A stretch of DNA of 64,000 nucleotides from Photobacterium kishitanii. GTDB taxonomy: Bacteria; Pseudomonadota; Gammaproteobacteria; Enterobacterales; Vibrionaceae. Positions 37,101 to 46,011 of this stretch are shown here, piece by piece. Under the pieces are notes generated by a model. It searched no databases. It had not been told where the DNA came from and saw only the letters and a list, made by a program, of their open reading frames with translations. Both the position numbers and the translations under genes were made by a program. The DNA is taken from positions 1-64,000 of the forward strand of contig NZ_PYON01000005.1 of assembly GCF_003026355.1 (NCBI RefSeq), written 5' to 3'. The stretch's first letter is position 1; each line of letters starts with the position of its first letter.

Positions 37101-39029
37101 ATGGTAGCAAAAGTAATGGAAAATATCGTAGCTAGAGATCCTTTACCATTGATTGTGGCTGGACCTATTTTACGTAAAGTAACCGCTCAAGAATTAACAC
37201 TATGGTTAGTCACGACACGTAAGTTTGAGGCTGATTTTAGTGTGTTTATGGCTGCAGAAGATACGCCTTTTTATAAGGCTACATTTAATACGGCCGAGCA
37301 AATTCAAATCGGTAAACATGCATGGGTTGTACTTGCACGTTTTATGGGAGACTTTCCACAAGATACCCCTCTTGAATATCAGATAATGACAGCTGAAGGT
37401 TCACTAACCGAATTAATGCCAGATTTATTGTATGACAATGAATCTCGTTTGAGTGTCGTTATTCAGAAGCGCGCTGATTATGTATTGCATGGCTCATGCC
37501 GTAACCCCCATTATCCTAGTAAAGATAGTTTGGTTGCTGCTGATAATAAAGTAAATGGATTAGCATCGTGTGAACGTCCAAGTTTATTAATGATGAGCGG
37601 TGATCAAATTTATGCGGATCATGTTGCTGGGCCAATGTTGGATGCTATTGAACAAATATCATTATTGTTAGGTTTACCTGATGAGACTTTTGAAGAGGCG
37701 AAAATTGTTGATACCACGGCCTTGTATCAACATCCTCAAAATATTTATGGGCGCGATAAATTATTACCCCATTATGTTAATGATGAAAGCTGGTGGCGAC
37801 GTTGCTTACCTAAAACAACAACACCTATTTTTAGTTCGCGTGAATGTGAAAACCATTTAATTAGCTTTAGTGAATTCTTTGCAATGTATTTATTGGTGTG
37901 GTCTCCGGCGCTATGGCCGTTTGTTGATCGCAATCGTTTTGCGCGTAATGGTTACTGTAATGCCGGTGTTGCGGTATCACTTAAGTGGCAGCAAACATGG
38001 GATCATGAAGCGCCGATTATTGATGAATTTGTTGCAGGTCTTAGCCAGGTTCGTCGATTAATGGCTCATATTCCAACGTATATGATTTTTGATGATCATG
38101 ATATTACAGACGATTTTCAATTAAATCGTCGTTGGGAGACAGCGGCTTACAATAATTTATTTTCACGTCGTATTATTGGTAATGCCTTGATTAGCTATTG
38201 GTTATGTCAGGGATGGGGGAATGCCCCTGAAAAATTTACCCAAGCATGTTTAGATTTAGCCCTGACATTTTTTAACCATCCGACGCCACAAGCACAAGAT
38301 GCTTTAGCTGAGTATTTTTACAGATTTGAAGATTGGCATTATACGATTTCAACAATACCTAAGATGGTGGTGTTAGATACTCGTACTCGACGTTGGCGTT
38401 CAGAGTCTAATGCAAATCGCCCGTCAGGACTGATGGATTGGGAGGCATTAGTTGAATTACAACAAGAACTATTGCATGAATCAGCAGTAATTATTGTTTC
38501 TGCTGCGCCGATGTTTGGGGTTAAATTTATTGAAACTCTACAACGAATAATGACGCTATTAGGCCAACCATTAGTGGTAGATGCTGAGAATTGGATGGCA
38601 CATCCAGGTTCTGCTAATACCTTGTTAAGTATTTTTACTCATACTAAAACGCCGACGACTTTTATTATTTTATCGGGTGATGTGCATTACTCATTTGCTT
38701 ACGATATTACATTACGTAATTTGAAAGGGCAGTTTAAAATATTTCAAATAACTTGCAGTGGACTTAAAAACGAATTTCCGAATCGATTATTACGTTTTTG
38801 TGATTGGATGGATCGTTGTCTCTATAGCCCACATTCTCCTTTAAATTGGTTTACTAAGCGAAAACGTTTGCTGATTAAAAAGCGCGATCCAGATGTTGCT
38901 GGCCACCATCGATTAATTAATAAAAGTGCGATTGGTGAATTGTATCTTGATGAGCAGGGATCTCCCCGTGTTATTGATATATTAACCGCTGAAGGGGAAG
39001 TTATTCATTTTCCACCTAAAGTGTCTTGA
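37101..39029 (+). CDS. PhoD-like metallophosphatase
   Basis: About 642 residues; start uncertain because no ribosome site is obvious (ATG at 37101 or 37116). Metal motifs of the PhoD-like family are HGSCRNP, SGDQIYADH, DDHDITDD and SGDVHYSF. There is no Tat or Sec signal peptide, so it appears cytoplasmic, unlike the secreted PhoD enzymes. PhoD-type enzymes cleave phosphodiesters or monoesters using metal ions. Substrate unknown. It follows a LysR gene by 17 bases and may be co-transcribed. Confidence 0.85.
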   Translation: MVAKVMENIVARDPLPLIVAGPILRKVTAQELTLWLVTTRKFEADFSVFMAAEDTPFYKATFNTAEQIQIGKHAWVVLARFMGDFPQDTPLEYQIMTAEGSLTELMPDLLYDNESRLSVVIQKRADYVLHGSCRNPHYPSKDSLVAADNKVNGLASCERPSLLMMSGDQIYADHVAGPMLDAIEQISLLLGLPDETFEEAKIVDTTALYQHPQNIYGRDKLLPHYVNDESWWRRCLPKTTTPIFSSRECENHLISFSEFFAMYLLVWSPALWPFVDRNRFARNGYCNAGVAVSLKWQQTWDHEAPIIDEFVAGLSQVRRLMAHIPTYMIFDDHDITDDFQLNRRWETAAYNNLFSRRIIGNALISYWLCQGWGNAPEKFTQACLDLALTFFNHPTPQAQDALAEYFYRFEDWHYTISTIPKMVVLDTRTRRWRSESNANRPSGLMDWEALVELQQELLHESAVIIVSAAPMFGVKFIETLQRIMTLLGQPLVVDAENWMAHPGSANTLLSIFTHTKTPTTFIILSGDVHYSFAYDITLRNLKGQFKIFQITCSGLKNEFPNRLLRFCDWMDRCLYSPHSPLNWFTKRKRLLIKKRDPDVAGHHRLINKSAIGELYLDEQGSPRVIDILTAEGEVIHFPPKVS

Positions 39030-39139
39030 TGATAAAATTTCATTGATTTTACTTGTAAATGACAATTGTATCACTGTAGTATGTATGTGAATTTATTGTT
39101 AATTGTAAGTGCTATTCATTCGTTGTAAGTGAGGTTTGT

Positions 39140-39472
39140 ATGCGTTTTTCACAGAAGGTAGGTTTAACCTTAGGCGCTTCTTTGCTTATCCTTACTATAT
39201 TATTAATTATTGTTGCAGGACGAACTTATAAAACAGAAGCTGTAGTTGGAAGAGTAGTGAACGTTAATAGCGACACTTTTCAAAGTGAAGGTAAGTTTCA
39301 TTTACAGGTTATGTCTGATCAAACAAATAGTATGATTAATATTGATATTCAAGATGGATTATATTGTCCTATTGGCTCTCAAGTGGTGTTTGTGCAAAAG
39401 AGTTGTATGTTATTTGGCGATGACGCCTATGAGTTCATTTCATGTGATTTTTCATATTTACCACCACATTAA
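39140..39472 (+). CDS. Small membrane-anchored protein of unknown function
   Basis: 110 residues with one N-terminal membrane helix (about 8-27, LTLGASLLILTILLIIVAG) and a soluble beta-rich tail with three Cys. I do not recognise a family. TAAGTGAGG lies upstream of the ATG, which supports it as a real gene. It has its own space after the PhoD-like gene. A role in envelope sensing is only speculative. Confidence 0.6.
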   Translation: MRFSQKVGLTLGASLLILTILLIIVAGRTYKTEAVVGRVVNVNSDTFQSEGKFHLQVMSDQTNSMINIDIQDGLYCPIGSQVVFVQKSCMLFGDDAYEFISCDFSYLPPH

Positions 39473-39788
39473 ATAGCCAATTATATTTACGTTAATTTTG
39501 TTTCAGATAGACGTTCTAAATAGCGTGACGTTTAACTTATTATAATAAGAAAAGATGTTACGTAATAAGTGATATTTTGTTTTTTGACTGCCAGTAATCG
39601 TTAATAAATATGAATGTTATTTCTCATATTTGTGGTTTTATTTTTATAAATAAAACAGATTTAATACCGCATAATGAAAAAAAATGACCTATTATTGACT
39701 TTGACATGACGTTAACTAGATATATTTTTCATGCTGATGGTAGATACTGTTAAGGTTATATTTTAATGTGAGTTTTACAGGAGTTGAT
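39473..39788. other. Intergenic stretch without a gene
   Basis: About 315 AT-rich bases. No coding frame or clear RNA structure seen. It should hold the promoter of the helical lipoprotein gene. Confidence 0.5.
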
Positions 39789-40355
39789 ATGAAGAAAAGT
39801 ATTATTGCTATAGCGATCGCTGGTTTAGTGCTTGTTGGTTGTGATCAAGCAAGCCACGATTCAGCAAAAGAATCTGCGGCTTCGGTAAAAGCAACAGCGA
39901 CCCAAGTAAAAGATGATGCTGTCACAACAACTGATTCAGCACTAGACTCAACGACTAAAGCTGTTGAAAGTTCTGCTGATGCTGTAAAAGATACCGCAGG
40001 TAAAGTAGCTGATAAAGCGAAAGAAGTTAAAAATAATGTAGTAGATACTTCAGCAACTGCAGTAGAAGATTCTAAGAAAGCCGTTTCTGATTCAGCTAAT
40101 ACTGTTGAAAATAAAGTATCTGAGTTAAAAGGTGATGCTGCAAATGCAACATCTGATGCTATTGATGCTTCTAAAGAGGCCGCTGCTGATACAAAAGATG
40201 CGATGAAAAATGCCGCTACTGATGCTGTCGACACGGCAACAGAAGTAAAAGATGCTGCTATGGATAAAACCAAAGCTGCGACAAGTGATGCTGCTGATAT
40301 GATGGATAAATCTGTTGATTCAGCAGAAAAAAAAGTATCTGATTTAACTAATTAA
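39789..40355 (+). CDS. Ala/Asp/Lys-rich helical (LEA-like) lipoprotein
   Basis: 188 residues from the ATG at 39789, with CAGGAG 5 bases upstream. The signal peptide ends in LVLVGC (Cys18), with Asp at +2. The mature protein is a long run of Ala-, Lys-, Asp- and Thr-rich amphipathic helix with repeats such as KDTAGKVADKAKEVKN, and no aromatic residues. This is like late-embryogenesis-abundant and apolipoprotein-type proteins, which suit desiccation or osmotic protection. The family is not certain. A terminator follows. Confidence 0.8.
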   Translation: MKKSIIAIAIAGLVLVGCDQASHDSAKESAASVKATATQVKDDAVTTTDSALDSTTKAVESSADAVKDTAGKVADKAKEVKNNVVDTSATAVEDSKKAVSDSANTVENKVSELKGDAANATSDAIDASKEAAADTKDAMKNAATDAVDTATEVKDAAMDKTKAATSDAADMMDKSVDSAEKKVSDLTN

Positions 40356-40400
40356 TCAATAATATAAATTAATAAAAGTATTGATACTTACACTAAGATG

Positions 40401-40432
40401 CCGAGCTATTATTGCTCGGTTATTCTTTTTTT
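40401..40432 (+). terminator. Terminator of the helical lipoprotein gene
   Basis: CCGAGC, 7-base loop, GCTCGG, then a T-rich tract ending in seven T. It overlaps the leader of the next gene, whose ribosome site starts at 40436. Confidence 0.88.
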
Positions 40433-40448
40433 CACAAGGAGTATTACG

Positions 40449-40889
40449 GTGAAAAAAAAATGTTTATTAGCTGTGATGGTCGTACTTGCACTTGCAGGTT
40501 GTGATCAAGCAAAAGATGGTGCGAGTGCGGCTGCTGCGAAACAAGCAGAAGCGCATAATGCACAAAACTCATTAGATTGGATGGGTGAATATACAGGCAT
40601 TCAGCCTTGTGGTGATTGTTCTGGAATTGAAACGAGCTTAACCTTAAACAAAGACGGTACTTTTGTCTTAAATGAAACTTATCAAGGTAAAGATACTAAG
40701 CCGTTTGTTAATGAAGGTAAGTTTAAGTGGAATGACCGTGGTGATACCATTACGTTAAACCTTAGCAGTAATCAGTCAGTGAAGTATTTCGTTGGCGAAC
40801 ATCGTATTTTCCGGCTAGATCAAAAAGGCCAGCGTGTTACGGGTGATTTAGCGGATGCTTATACTCTTACGCAAAACGACGACAATTAA
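40449..40889 (+). CDS. NlpE-like lipoprotein
   Basis: 146 residues from a GTG at 40449, with AAGGAG 7 bases upstream. An upstream frame to 40398 is not supported because it crosses the preceding terminator. Lipobox ALAGC (Cys18) with Asp at +2. The body matches the N-terminal domain of NlpE: YTGIQPCGDCSGIETSLTL with the CxxC pair. NlpE senses surface contact and lipoprotein traffic to the Cpx system in E. coli. This version lacks the C-terminal domain, and its +2 Asp would keep it in the inner membrane under the enteric rule. It is followed by a terminator. Confidence 0.85.
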   Translation: MKKKCLLAVMVVLALAGCDQAKDGASAAAAKQAEAHNAQNSLDWMGEYTGIQPCGDCSGIETSLTLNKDGTFVLNETYQGKDTKPFVNEGKFKWNDRGDTITLNLSSNQSVKYFVGEHRIFRLDQKGQRVTGDLADAYTLTQNDDN

Positions 40890-40900
40890 TTTTTAAGAAA

Positions 40901-40951
40901 ATGCCCTGAAGAGCCTCTTATTTATCAATAAGAGTTATCAGGGCATTTTTG
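40901..40951. terminator. Bidirectional terminator after NlpE-like gene
   Basis: Outer stem ATGCCCTGA / TCAGGGCAT and an inner stem CTCTTATT / AATAAGAG, then five T. It lies between the convergent NlpE-like and LysR genes. Confidence 0.9.
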
Positions 40952-40992
40952 CATCTGATGATTAACACTTATGTATTTTAGCCATTATCTCA

Positions 40993-41898
40993 TTATTGTG
41001 AGCGTTGGATTTCATCATCGACCCAGCGTAATAATTGCTTTATAGCGCGTGATAACACCTGATTTTGACGCACAATATACCCAAGACTCGTGGTGGGGAA
41101 GTGCGGTAATGGTGTAATTGTGGTTTGTAGGTGTAGTTTCGAATGTAATGAAAAACTCGGTACAATAGCAACGCCAAATCCCGCTTCAGCCCAGTCTATT
41201 TGTGCATCAACACTGCCGACTTCCATAACATGATATTTGGCCAGCTGTAAGCTTGGTAAGGCTAAATCTATTAATTCGCGGGTACGGGTATCATGACCCA
41301 ATAAAATCAATGTCGGCTCTTCTGCAGCAAGAGGTTGTGGTTCAATAACTGCGTTTGGATTATGAGATAATTGTTGCCAACGCTCTAAACCATTACCTAA
41401 TGCACACCATTTAACCTGGCGTAGTTCCATAAAATGCAATGGCTGGCTTTCTTTTTGGGCGATCACAAAACCTAAATCAGCTTTGGCACTTTTTACGAGT
41501 TCAGTTGCTTGTGACGAGGTGGTATTAAAAAGTGATAAATCAATACCAGGATATTCTTTTTTAAACGCCTGAAATGGGCTGATAAGTAATAATCTCGAGA
41601 TAATGTCACTTGCCGCAATAGTCAGCGTACCTTGGTTTAGTTCATTAATCGCATTAAGATCTGCTTGGCAAACTTGCAATTCCATTAAAGTGTTTTCAGC
41701 ACTTTTAAGTAACCGCTCACCCGCTTGAGTTAACCGAAATGGATTTCTTTCGATTAATTTAACCCGTGTTGTTTGCTCTAGTTGTTTAATATGAAGACTA
41801 ACATTAGGTTGCGTCATATGAAGCGCTGCGGCTGTTTTTCCAAAATGTTGGTGCTTAGAAAGTGCAACGAATGTATTAAGCCAATGCAAATCTACCAT
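40993..41898 (-). CDS. LysR-family transcriptional regulator (next to purA paralogue)
   Basis: 301 residues. The helix-turn-helix lies at about 1-60 (LHWLNTFVALSKHQHFGKTAAALHMTQPNVSLHIKQLE), followed by an effector domain. It is divergent from the purA paralogue, 175 bases away. The pairing suggests control of that gene. LysR control of a purine biosynthesis enzyme is not the usual arrangement. Confidence 0.9.
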   Translation of the reverse strand: MVDLHWLNTFVALSKHQHFGKTAAALHMTQPNVSLHIKQLEQTTRVKLIERNPFRLTQAGERLLKSAENTLMELQVCQADLNAINELNQGTLTIAASDIISRLLLISPFQAFKKEYPGIDLSLFNTTSSQATELVKSAKADLGFVIAQKESQPLHFMELRQVKWCALGNGLERWQQLSHNPNAVIEPQPLAAEEPTLILLGHDTRTRELIDLALPSLQLAKYHVMEVGSVDAQIDWAEAGFGVAIVPSFSLHSKLHLQTTITPLPHFPTTSLGYIVRQNQVLSRAIKQLLRWVDDEIQRSQ

Positions 41899-42073
41899 TT
41901 TTACCTTCTTATTTTGGTTCAGACGCTATTATTGATAGTAATATTACCAGAATAAACTCAATCACTAATGTACGCCATATAAGAGATTCTTATCAAGTTA
42001 ATAACGATTATTAATTATTTTTATTGCGTCATTGATCATAGGATAGAGGTCTTGCTTTTGAGGAGTTTAAATT

Positions 42074-43330
42074 ATGTCGTCTATTGTTGTTGTTGGTGCT
42101 AACTGGGGTGATGAAGGTAAAGGTCGTATTGTTGATTATTTAGCAGACCAAGCTTCAGCGAGTATTCGTTTCCAAGGTGGTAATAACGCAGGTCATACTG
42201 TTGTTAACGATTTTGGTACATTTAAACTACACCAATTACCAAGCGGCGTATTTAACCCTGATTGTATCGCTGTTTTAGGCCCTGGTATGGTTATCAGCCC
42301 AGAGAAATTAAGCCTAGAAATCGAAGAAGTAGCGACATCAGGTGTTGAAGTTAAACTTTGCATCTCTGATCGTGCAACACTATGTCTACCATTACACGCA
42401 CTAGAAGACACCCTAGAAGAAGAACGTCTAGGTGCTGGTGCATACGGTTCAACTCGTCAAGGTATCGCACCTGCATATGGCGACCGTGTAATGAAGAAGG
42501 GTATTCTTGTTGGTTGGTTAAATCAGCCTGAAGTACTACTTGAGCGTATCCAATTTATGATGGATTGGAAATTGCCACAGCTTAAAGCGTTATACCCATC
42601 AATGGAGTTTACGCAAACTGCTGAAGAAATGACAGAGTGGCTACTTGAAGTGTCTCAACCTTGGCGTGACAGCATTTGTAACGTTACTGAGCCACTAAAA
42701 GCGTTACAAAAAGAAGACAAAACATTATTGTTTGAAGCACAGTTAGGTGCTGGTCGTGACTTAGTTTATGGTGAATACCCATGGACAACATCTTCTAACG
42801 TAACTGCAGCTTATGCAGGTATCGGTAGTGGTTTACCAGCACTTCACCCTGAGCGTGTTATTGCCGTTGCTAAATCATTCAGTTCTTCAGTTGGTACTGG
42901 TACTCTGATCACTGCAATGGAAGATCAAGATCAATTCCGTGAAGATGCTAAAGAGTTCGGTGCTACAACTGGTCGCCCACGTGATATGGGTTACTTTGAT
43001 GCAGTAGCAACACGTAATGGCATTGAGCTACAAGCAGCGACAGAAATCGCATTAACTAAGATTGACTGCTTAAGCGGTATGAAAGATCTTAAAATCTGTG
43101 TTGCTTACAATGGTGATCACACTGAAAACCCAATTTGGCCTCAAACTGCATCATTAACAGCAGTCTATGAGCAAATGATGGGTTGGGAAGAAGACATTAC
43201 GGGTTGTCGTAAGTTTGAAGAACTACCTGAAGGCGCACAACAATATGTACTTCGTATTGAAGAACTAATGGGTGTTCCTGTTAAGATGGTATCAGTAGGT
43301 CCTGAGCGTGACCAAATGATCCTACGTTAA
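42074..43330 (+). CDS. purA2: Adenylosuccinate synthetase paralogue (PurA2 type)
   Basis: 418 residues, with GAGGAG before the ATG. PurA signature GDEGKG with Asp13, and His41 in NNAGHT, at the same positions as in E. coli PurA; the TTGRPR segment (298-303) binds aspartate. The sequence differs from the standard gammaproteobacterial PurA and resembles the Firmicute type (NNAGHT, GWEEDITGCRKFEELPEGAQQYV near the end). The loop that is EGAQG in E. coli reads EAQLG. It joins IMP and aspartate using GTP in known members. Photobacterium has a second purA, and I take this as that copy. Codon choice is strongly biased, unlike a foreign silent gene. Confidence 0.85.
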   Translation: MSSIVVVGANWGDEGKGRIVDYLADQASASIRFQGGNNAGHTVVNDFGTFKLHQLPSGVFNPDCIAVLGPGMVISPEKLSLEIEEVATSGVEVKLCISDRATLCLPLHALEDTLEEERLGAGAYGSTRQGIAPAYGDRVMKKGILVGWLNQPEVLLERIQFMMDWKLPQLKALYPSMEFTQTAEEMTEWLLEVSQPWRDSICNVTEPLKALQKEDKTLLFEAQLGAGRDLVYGEYPWTTSSNVTAAYAGIGSGLPALHPERVIAVAKSFSSSVGTGTLITAMEDQDQFREDAKEFGATTGRPRDMGYFDAVATRNGIELQAATEIALTKIDCLSGMKDLKICVAYNGDHTENPIWPQTASLTAVYEQMMGWEEDITGCRKFEELPEGAQQYVLRIEELMGVPVKMVSVGPERDQMILR

Positions 43331-43352
43331 TCGTAGCGTAATCAAAAATTAT

Positions 43353-43387
43353 AACGGGCGAGTTACTTAGTAACTCGCCCGTTTTTT
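43353..43387. terminator. Terminator after the purA paralogue
   Basis: AACGGGCGAGTTAC and GTAACTCGCCCGTT form a perfect 14-bp stem with a 3-base loop and then T6. It can serve the convergent pepT as well. Confidence 0.95.
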
Positions 43388-43429
43388 ATTTGTTTATTTA
43401 TTAGAATGACACACCTTTAAACCCTCGCT

Positions 43430-44671
43430 TTATTTCCCATATTGCTCAGCAGTAATGCGAATTACATCGACCACTACATTACTTGCCGCTTGTAATGATG
43501 GCACTGGTAAATACTCATAAATAGAATGGAAGTTGTGCGCACCAGTAAAAATATTAGGGCAAGGTAAGCCTTTTTGGGACAATACTGCGCCATCATAACC
43601 ACCACGCATTGGGGTTGTTTTCATTTTAATATGATTACGTGCATAGGCTTGTTTAGCTATTTCAATTGGAAAGCTGGCATCGCCTTGAAGGCTATTAGCA
43701 ACATTTTGATAGCGATCTGCAAGGGTGATAGTAACAGCAGCATCGCCCCATAAGGCTTGGCAGTTTGTTGCTAATGTAGCCAGATACTTCATTCGTTGCT
43801 GGTAGCCTTGTTGAGTGAAATCTCGAACATCCATTTTCAAGACGGTTTTAGCACTATTACCGTTCAGATCTTTTACCCAATAATAACCTTCACGGCCATC
43901 AGTATATTCTGGGGCTTCTCCTGGCGGTAGCATCGCAATAAACTTGTGTGCCATCAGCAGTGAGTTTTTAAGTTTGCCTTTGGCTGACATTGGATGTGCT
44001 GATTGACCGATAAAAGTGATGACAACATCACCCGCGTTCCAATTTTCATCAACAAATTCACCAATGCCACAGCAATCTAGAGTGTAACCAAAATCAGCAC
44101 CAAAAGAGTCAACATCAAAGGCTTTTGCACCGCGTAAGCCTTGCTCTTCATCTGGTAAAAATGCGACTTTAACATCGCCATGTTCAATATCAGGATTATC
44201 AATCAGAATCGTAAGTGCGTGTATAATCGCAGCGATAGCGGCTTTATCATCAGCCCCTAATAAACTAGTACCGTCCGTTACAATAATGTCTTGGTTCTGA
44301 TATTGGCTAAGTTCTGGAAATTCAGCTTGTTTGAGAATGATATTTAATGTGGGATTAAGAACAATATCGCCACCAGTGTAATGAACAATTTGTGCATGGG
44401 TATCATTGTTCTGTTCAGCACTGGTATCTAAATGACCAAAGAAAGCGACGGTAGGAATGGCTCTGAGACTATTACTCGGTAGGGTTGCTGTAAGAATAGC
44501 ACTGTCACGTAAGATGATATCGTGTAAGCCCAGTTGTGTTAACTCAGCGGCTAATATTTTAGCTAATTGCATCTGTCCTAACGATGAGGGCATTATTCCA
44601 GCTGCACCATTTTCACGGCTGGTGGTAGTATTAATTTTTGTGTAATTTATAAAGCGGTCAACAATATTCAT
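43430..44671 (-). CDS. pepT: Peptidase T (tripeptide aminopeptidase)
   Basis: 413 residues from the ATG at 44671, 8 bases after AGGA; an ATG three codons earlier touches the ribosome site. M20 metallopeptidase with GHLDT (metal His and Asp), LLGADDKAA (bridging Asp), PDEEQGLRGA (catalytic Glu), TLDCCG where the usual motif is VDGG, and a C-terminal GAHNFHSIYEYLP (metal His). PepT removes N-terminal residues from tripeptides in the cytoplasm. Monocistronic. Confidence 0.9.
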   Translation of the reverse strand: MNIVDRFINYTKINTTTSRENGAAGIMPSSLGQMQLAKILAAELTQLGLHDIILRDSAILTATLPSNSLRAIPTVAFFGHLDTSAEQNNDTHAQIVHYTGGDIVLNPTLNIILKQAEFPELSQYQNQDIIVTDGTSLLGADDKAAIAAIIHALTILIDNPDIEHGDVKVAFLPDEEQGLRGAKAFDVDSFGADFGYTLDCCGIGEFVDENWNAGDVVITFIGQSAHPMSAKGKLKNSLLMAHKFIAMLPPGEAPEYTDGREGYYWVKDLNGNSAKTVLKMDVRDFTQQGYQQRMKYLATLATNCQALWGDAAVTITLADRYQNVANSLQGDASFPIEIAKQAYARNHIKMKTTPMRGGYDGAVLSQKGLPCPNIFTGAHNFHSIYEYLPVPSLQAASNVVVDVIRITAEQYGK

Positions 44672-45021
44672 TATATTCATCCTGAAGAAGACATTATTGA
44701 TAATAGAAGCGACTCTTTGCTTGAATTGTCATCAGTATAAACGGATGGCAATAATAGAGTAGATAAATATGAGCTCTTATAATGAGATGGAAGATTCCAT
44801 TATTTATTATTATTAATAAGGAAATTAACAAGTTGCTGATTATAATTTGTGATCTTGGCTGATATTATTTTTAATTATGACTAATAGATTCTTTTATCGA
44901 TCACGGAGTTTATTTTTAGGGTTACATCAGTTGTAAAACCAAGGATAATAGTCAGCATCTATTGTTGATTTTCTGTAGTAGGCGATCAACGAGAACATTT
45001 TAAATTTCTAGGATATTGATT
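44672..45021. promoter_or_regulatory. Divergent region between pepT and the TrmY-like gene
   Basis: About 350 AT-rich bases holding the promoters of both genes. No coding frame, and no operator I can name. Confidence 0.4.
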
Positions 45022-45618
45022 ATGCGCGCTTTCGTATTACGAGCCCGTTCAGCCCCAACCGACAGTAAGTTGTTAATTGCGTCAGTTGGACAAGACGCTC
45101 ACACTGAGATATTGGCTCACGTTTTAATGAATGCTATTTTTGTAGCGCAGTCGCATCGTGAAGATATTATGGTGCATTTAGTTCTTGAAAGTACGCAAGA
45201 TTTCTCTCGCACTATTAGTTTTAGTTCTAATGATATTAGTAACTTATCGGGTTTTCATGAGCAAGCTTGGCTTGAAAAAATAGCCCATGCGTTAGATAAG
45301 TCTATTGGCATGAATAAAGAGCAGTTGCGTAATGTCGAGCCTGGTATTTGTGTTCGTACTATTAGCTTTGAAAAATTAGTTGGTGAATTAGCAGAAGATT
45401 ACCAATTATATATGCTCGATAAAAAAGGTGATTTTATTCGAGATATAGAGTTGGCTGCCAACCCATGTTTTTTACTGACTGATCATATGCCGATGCCCAA
45501 GAAAAGTTTTAATAGCTTAAAACGTTTAGGCGCTGAAAAAATCAGTTTAGGGCCTAAGATGTTATTTGCATCGCAATGCATTGTATTAATACATAATGAA
45601 TTGGATTTAACATTATAA
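45022..45618 (+). CDS. TrmY-like SPOUT pseudouridine methyltransferase (COG1901)
   Basis: 198 residues from the ATG at 45022, with AGGA 8 bases upstream. Sequence matches the TrmY family: RAFVLRARSAPTDSKLLIAS, then ISFSSNDISNLSGFHEQAWL, LLTDHMPMPK and the C-terminal knot ISLGPKMLFASQCIVLIHNELD. In archaea TrmY methylates N1 of pseudouridine-54 in tRNA. Bacterial copies occur in Vibrio and relatives, and their RNA target is not settled; bacteria normally have m5U54. It stands alone with its own terminator. Confidence 0.82.
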   Translation: MRAFVLRARSAPTDSKLLIASVGQDAHTEILAHVLMNAIFVAQSHREDIMVHLVLESTQDFSRTISFSSNDISNLSGFHEQAWLEKIAHALDKSIGMNKEQLRNVEPGICVRTISFEKLVGELAEDYQLYMLDKKGDFIRDIELAANPCFLLTDHMPMPKKSFNSLKRLGAEKISLGPKMLFASQCIVLIHNELDLTL

Positions 45619-45652
45619 TTGTTTGGTATTTGTTAGTTTTTAACAAATAAAT

Positions 45653-45706
45653 AAAAAGCCGTTAAGTGATAGTTGATATTCTAGCTGATTACTTAACGGC
45701 TTTTTT
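45653..45706 (+). terminator. Terminator of the TrmY-like gene
   Basis: AAAAAGCCGTTAAGT and ACTTAACGGCTTTTTT are perfect complements over 15 bp around a loop of about 25 bases. Confidence 0.92.
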
Positions 45707-45936
45707 ATACTTAAATTTAAGTGAATTATTATGCGGAAAGGTAGAGTTAAATGATTTTTTATGTGACTTTTGTGCGGTAAATATAACTATAAGTGGAAAA
45801 TATCGCCATATAGTATATAATTAAGCGTCATTTTTTATGTACGATAAAGTCCTCTTTATTAGTGTGAAAATTAAGATACTAAATATGGAGCAAGATTAAG
45901 CTTGAGCTTGTTGATGTTCAGTGTATTTTCAGTACT

Positions 45937-45953
45937 AAATACCAACGGTATTT
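45937..45953. promoter_or_regulatory. 17-base palindrome upstream of the POT transporter gene
   Basis: AAATACC AAC GGTATTT is a perfect 7+7 palindrome, 59 bases before the transporter start. It is a candidate operator or leader hairpin. The rest of 45707-46011 is AT-rich without a gene. Confidence 0.45.
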
Positions 45954-46011
45954 CGAATTAAATAACAATTATTACCGTTAGCCTTTATGGCCCCTTTACC
46001 TAGGAAACAAT

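Noticed and set aside
39845..40273. 142-residue antisense frame, rich in Ala and Ser
   Set aside because: It is opposite the helical lipoprotein gene, whose repetitive Ala/Lys/Asp codons keep the antisense open. No ribosome site.
42074..43330. PurZ-type (2-aminoadenine) PurA homologue
   Set aside because: PurZ enzymes replace the catalytic Asp and are shorter. Here Asp13 is kept, no phage genes are near, and the length is 418.
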